Shown: piece by piece, positions 61,538 through 64,000 of the stretch | Layout: each line of letters opens with the position of its first letter | Position numbering within the stretch: position 1 is the stretch's first letter | DNA from: Trogon surrucura | Lineage: Eukaryota > Chordata > Aves > Trogoniformes > Trogonidae | DNA: 64,000 nucleotides | Assembly: GCA_020746105.1 (NCBI GenBank) | Contig: CM036617.1 | Coordinates: 39,833,898 to 39,897,897, forward strand | Direction of reading: 5' to 3' | Translations under genes and position numbers: made by a program | Notes under the pieces: generated by a model | Databases searched by the model: none | Told to the model about the DNA's origin: nothing | What the model saw: only the letters and a program-made list of their open reading frames with translations

Positions 61538-61657
61538 GAGGAGGAGGAAGAAACATATGAGCAGACTCTTGAATTCCGCAGAGGAGGCGATGGTCAACCA
61601 CGACGGTCCACAAGACCTACTCAACAATTTTATCAACCCCCAAGAGCTAGAAACTGA
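61538..61657 (+). CDS. TDRD3: TDRD3 last coding exon (C-terminal EJC-binding motif)
   Basis: The acceptor CTGCAG is followed by 39 codons (residues 689-727) and TGA at 61655-61657. It encodes [20 protein letters not shown] followed by [19 protein letters not shown]. The final [13 protein letters not shown] closely resembles the exon-junction-complex-binding motif of UPF3B (RPAMQLYQPGAR), known to be shared by TDRD3. The exon opens with five Glu codons. The exon itself probably continues as 3'UTR to a donor at 61677. Confidence 0.97.
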   Translation, partial: EEEEETYEQTLEFRRGGDGQPRRSTRPTQQFYQPPRARN

Positions 61658-61676
61658 TTAATAAGGAAAAAAAAAG
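61658..61676 (+). other. TDRD3: Start of 3'UTR and candidate 3'UTR splice donor
   Basis: Nineteen bases after the stop the sequence reads AAAAAG|GTAAAT, a good 5' splice site with GT at 61677. Because it is under 50 nt from the stop, a junction here would not be expected to trigger nonsense-mediated decay. Confidence 0.5.
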
Positions 61677-62964
61677 GTAAATATGTGATGTTGGCATGTT
61701 GTTTCTGGATTTAGATTTCAAGAAAAGAACATCTGGATCATTCTATACTTGAGTGTGCTTCAGTCTTTGTGAGAGAACTCTGTACAACTTTGCCAGTGGT
61801 TGTATAAGAACCCTCAGCACTGGGTTGCAGACGGTGAATATTTTGAACAAATAAATTATTGTAATCACCAGTTTACAAACAAATAGCCTAATTTCTAGAA
61901 AAAAATTGTTTCTTATTTAAAAAAAAAAGTGTTAAGCAACAGCACATGTATGACCTACTCTGTTAAATAGTGGCAATTTATTTATAAGGAGCATGTACAG
62001 CGCAGTGATTGCAACACCTACAGAGGACTGCTGGTATTAAATGAGTGTCTTGCCGTTCAAGTGGAAGTTTTATGGTTGTATGTCTTTTTCATTTAGAAGT
62101 CACTTATTGCCATCACCTACATGGAAGATACGTTTGACATATTGCTACTAAATTTCTATAGGGATGTTGGTATATTTATGATAGAACTTGAATATCTCAG
62201 TTTCTGTAGTTTTTGTAGCTGTAGAAAGAGCCTTAATTTACCTGTGGGAAGAGGGGATGCGATGGCAGATAGCTTCTAAACTTTGTTTTATGTAAGGTCT
62301 CACGTCATCTGAGCAAGCTTTTGCTTTATAATGTTTGACCTGAGAGCAACAGCAAATTTCTTCACATGCATTGGATCAGCTTTTTCTCTGAAATAGGTGG
62401 CTGCAATCCCCGCTGAACTCGGCACTATCTGTTTCTGTCCAAGGTCTCATATTTTATTTTTGATGAGCCACTTATGTGAAGAAATATTCTTTCTATTGTT
62501 TTGCTTAGCATGGGAAGGAAAATTTGCAACACTAAAACCTGTGAGCTCACCATTGAATGAGGGGGTGCAAAGCCTAGGAATACTTACCATACTCTGGATC
62601 TTGAGGATATACTTGAACCTATACTGTATTATTTAGCAGAAATTAAGGGATTATATGTCATCATCAGAAAATACACCTGGTACGTACATTCAGAAATCTA
62701 AAAAGGCCACCCTGATAAAACAGTTATAATTCTTCTACTAAACAAATCAAATATGCTGTACTACTTTCATTTTACTTGTGGATCTTCTGAATTCTTAGTG
62801 TTCCAACATTGATTACAAGTCTATACTGAATTAAAAAAAAAGCTTGCTAAAGTCACATTTGTTGTACATCTGCAATGTGGTTTTGTCTTGAATTTGTTTT
62901 ACTTTTTTCTCTACTAGCCAGGTTATTTTTACCTGGCTCTTCTTAATTCTTTTTCTTTCTTCAG
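61677..62964 (+). other. Candidate 3'UTR intron, or proximal 3'UTR if unspliced
   Basis: This stretch lies between the candidate donor at 61677 and a strong acceptor at 62962-62964. If unspliced, it holds a poly(A) signal at 61850-61855 that could end a shorter transcript. It is AT-rich, with no repeat family recognised. Confidence 0.5.
61850..61855 (+). terminator. TDRD3: Possible proximal poly(A) signal AATAAA
   Basis: AATAAA about 190 bp after the stop codon, followed by an ATTATTGT-rich stretch. It would serve transcripts in which the candidate 3'UTR intron is not removed. Confidence 0.45.
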
Positions 62965-63230
62965 TCTTCCACCTATTCAGTTGGCTTTATAGGTGCTACT
63001 GATCAGTACAGCTTTTGATATTTCTGACATGCAGTAACGTATGATTTTATTTTTTGATCGTATGCTAAAGTACCTTTTTCATTTGTGGGAGTACTGTCAA
63101 TGTAGGAGCAAAATTTATTCCTGACTCTTGCCAAAGTGATAATTATTCTGTGTTTTGCCCAAATAATTTGATTTTCTATTTTAAGCAAGTGTATCAATCA
63201 CTATCAATAAACATGTCACAAGACATGCAG
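62965..63230 (+). other. TDRD3: Candidate non-coding terminal exon (3'UTR) of TDRD3
   Basis: The acceptor is strong: a long pyrimidine tract (ATTCTTTTTCTTTCTTCAG, ending at 62964). The sequence after it, starting TCTTCCACCTATTCAGTTGG, ends in an AATAAA at 63206-63211. Joined to the donor at 61677 it gives a typical short 3'UTR exon. No transcript evidence is available here; the 3' end at about 63230 is an estimate. Confidence 0.55.
63206..63211 (+). terminator. TDRD3: Poly(A) signal AATAAA (distal)
   Basis: Canonical AATAAA in the context TATCAATAAACATGTC. Cleavage would be expected roughly 15-25 bases downstream. It is the best candidate for the main 3' end of the gene. Confidence 0.55.
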
Positions 63231-64000
63231 AAGTAATTCTGGGTTATGCATGGAGCTGAGTTCAAAACCAGCTCACTTGGCTCAGAGGAGTGTCAGGGTG
63301 ATCAACCGAAGGAAACGTGCACAGTGTAGACAGCAGTCAAAACCCGGGAGGGGTTAGATAATATTTTCTGTTACGTCTCTAATTTTCTAAGAGTGGAAAA
63401 CTGTATTTGCCTTTGTTCAGTTCAGAGAGGAGGGAAAAGAGATATCCAGAGAGAGTGTTAGTAACTCCTGTATTTCAAGAAGAGTGAAAGAGTTTTTGGC
63501 AAGTAAGGAACAACCTTTCTAAGGCACAGGTGGCTGTTTCTTGCAAGTGTTCTTGCAATTTATTTTGAAGGTTCTAGCAGGATCCTGATTTAAATAGACA
63601 GCAGACTCATTATCTGAAGCTACCTACTAGAGAAAAATAAAGTTACTGCCGTTCACCTGCCCCAGCTCAAATACTCTTGTTTTTTTTATACCAGACATCT
63701 CTAAATAAAGGGAGTAGATTAAAGTGGTGAGTAGTATCAGTTACGTAAACCTAAAACCATTTGTCAACAAGTAGCAATAGGCACCTTCCCTGTGAGTACA
63801 GGCTGAGAAAGTTGGAGTTATTTAGCCTGGAGAAGAGAAGGCTCCAGGGAGTCCTTATTGCGGCATTTCAGTACTTAAAGGGGGCTTATAAGAAAGATAC
63901 GGACAAACTTTTTAGTATGACCTATAGTGATAGGCCAAGGGCTAACAGTTTTAGATTAAAAGAGAGTAGACTCAGAGTAGATACAAGCAAGAATTTTTTT
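63231..64000. other. Downstream intergenic sequence
   Basis: After the proposed end of TDRD3 the sequence is AT-rich and shows no gene. The last 200 bp or so are a CR1 fragment cut by the window edge. Confidence 0.65.
63793..64000 (+). mobile_element. CR1 LINE fragment, plus orientation, cut by window edge
   Basis: The fragment begins near AGTACAGGCTGAGAAAGTTG and follows the CR1 C-terminal RT region ([24 protein letters not shown], then SDRPRANSFRLKESRLRVDT). It continues beyond the window, so its 3' end is not visible. Confidence 0.88.

Overview
The window is vertebrate, most likely avian, nuclear DNA. It is AT-rich and intron-dominated. Its interspersed repeats are mainly CR1 LINE copies whose 3' ends carry the short ATTCTATG-type terminal repeat, together with LTRs of the kind common in bird genomes. 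No prokaryotic gene, operon, CRISPR array, rRNA or tRNA was recognised. I cannot name the species. The LTR types suggest a non-galliform bird, but that is inference.

One protein-coding gene explains the window: TDRD3 (Tudor domain-containing protein 3), on the + strand. Twelve coding exons were read directly, at 5750-5834, 8811-8876, 14365-14525, 16059-16200, 21617-21688, 22198-22347, 23023-23163, 29340-29496, 29854-29979, 40796-41634, 44463-44588 and 61538-61657 (stop). All introns have GT-AG ends and the reading phase is continuous. Together they encode about 727 residues, which is nearly the whole protein. Only the first coding exon, expected to hold roughly 14 residues, lies upstream of the window. 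In residue numbers counted from the first complete codon at 5751, the layout is: RMI1-like N-terminal/OB-fold module (about 1-151), linker, UBA (about 273-314), Gly/Arg-rich stretch (325-334), long disordered basic linker (367-626), Tudor domain (about 630-683) and a C-terminal exon-junction-complex-binding motif (about 714-726). A non-coding 3'UTR exon at about 62965-63230, ending with AATAAA, is proposed from splice signals.

The rest is intron and downstream flank. 1-5749 is intron 1 or 5' flank. Intron 8 holds a long CR1 copy (about 25.34-27.85 kb) with a broken endonuclease and an internal deletion in the reverse transcriptase. Intron 10 (10.8 kb) holds several CR1 fragments and an LTR-like block. 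Intron 11 starts with a minus-strand solo LTR less than 200 bp after the Tudor exon and also has a CR1 copy. Intron 12 (17 kb) holds a CR1, a plus-strand solo LTR and two unproven candidate exons. Another CR1 runs off the right edge. I found no evidence of an undescribed system. The items most worth checking are the candidate 3'UTR exon, a candidate stop-containing exon between the Tudor and C-terminal exons, and the antisense LTR promoter beside the Tudor exon.
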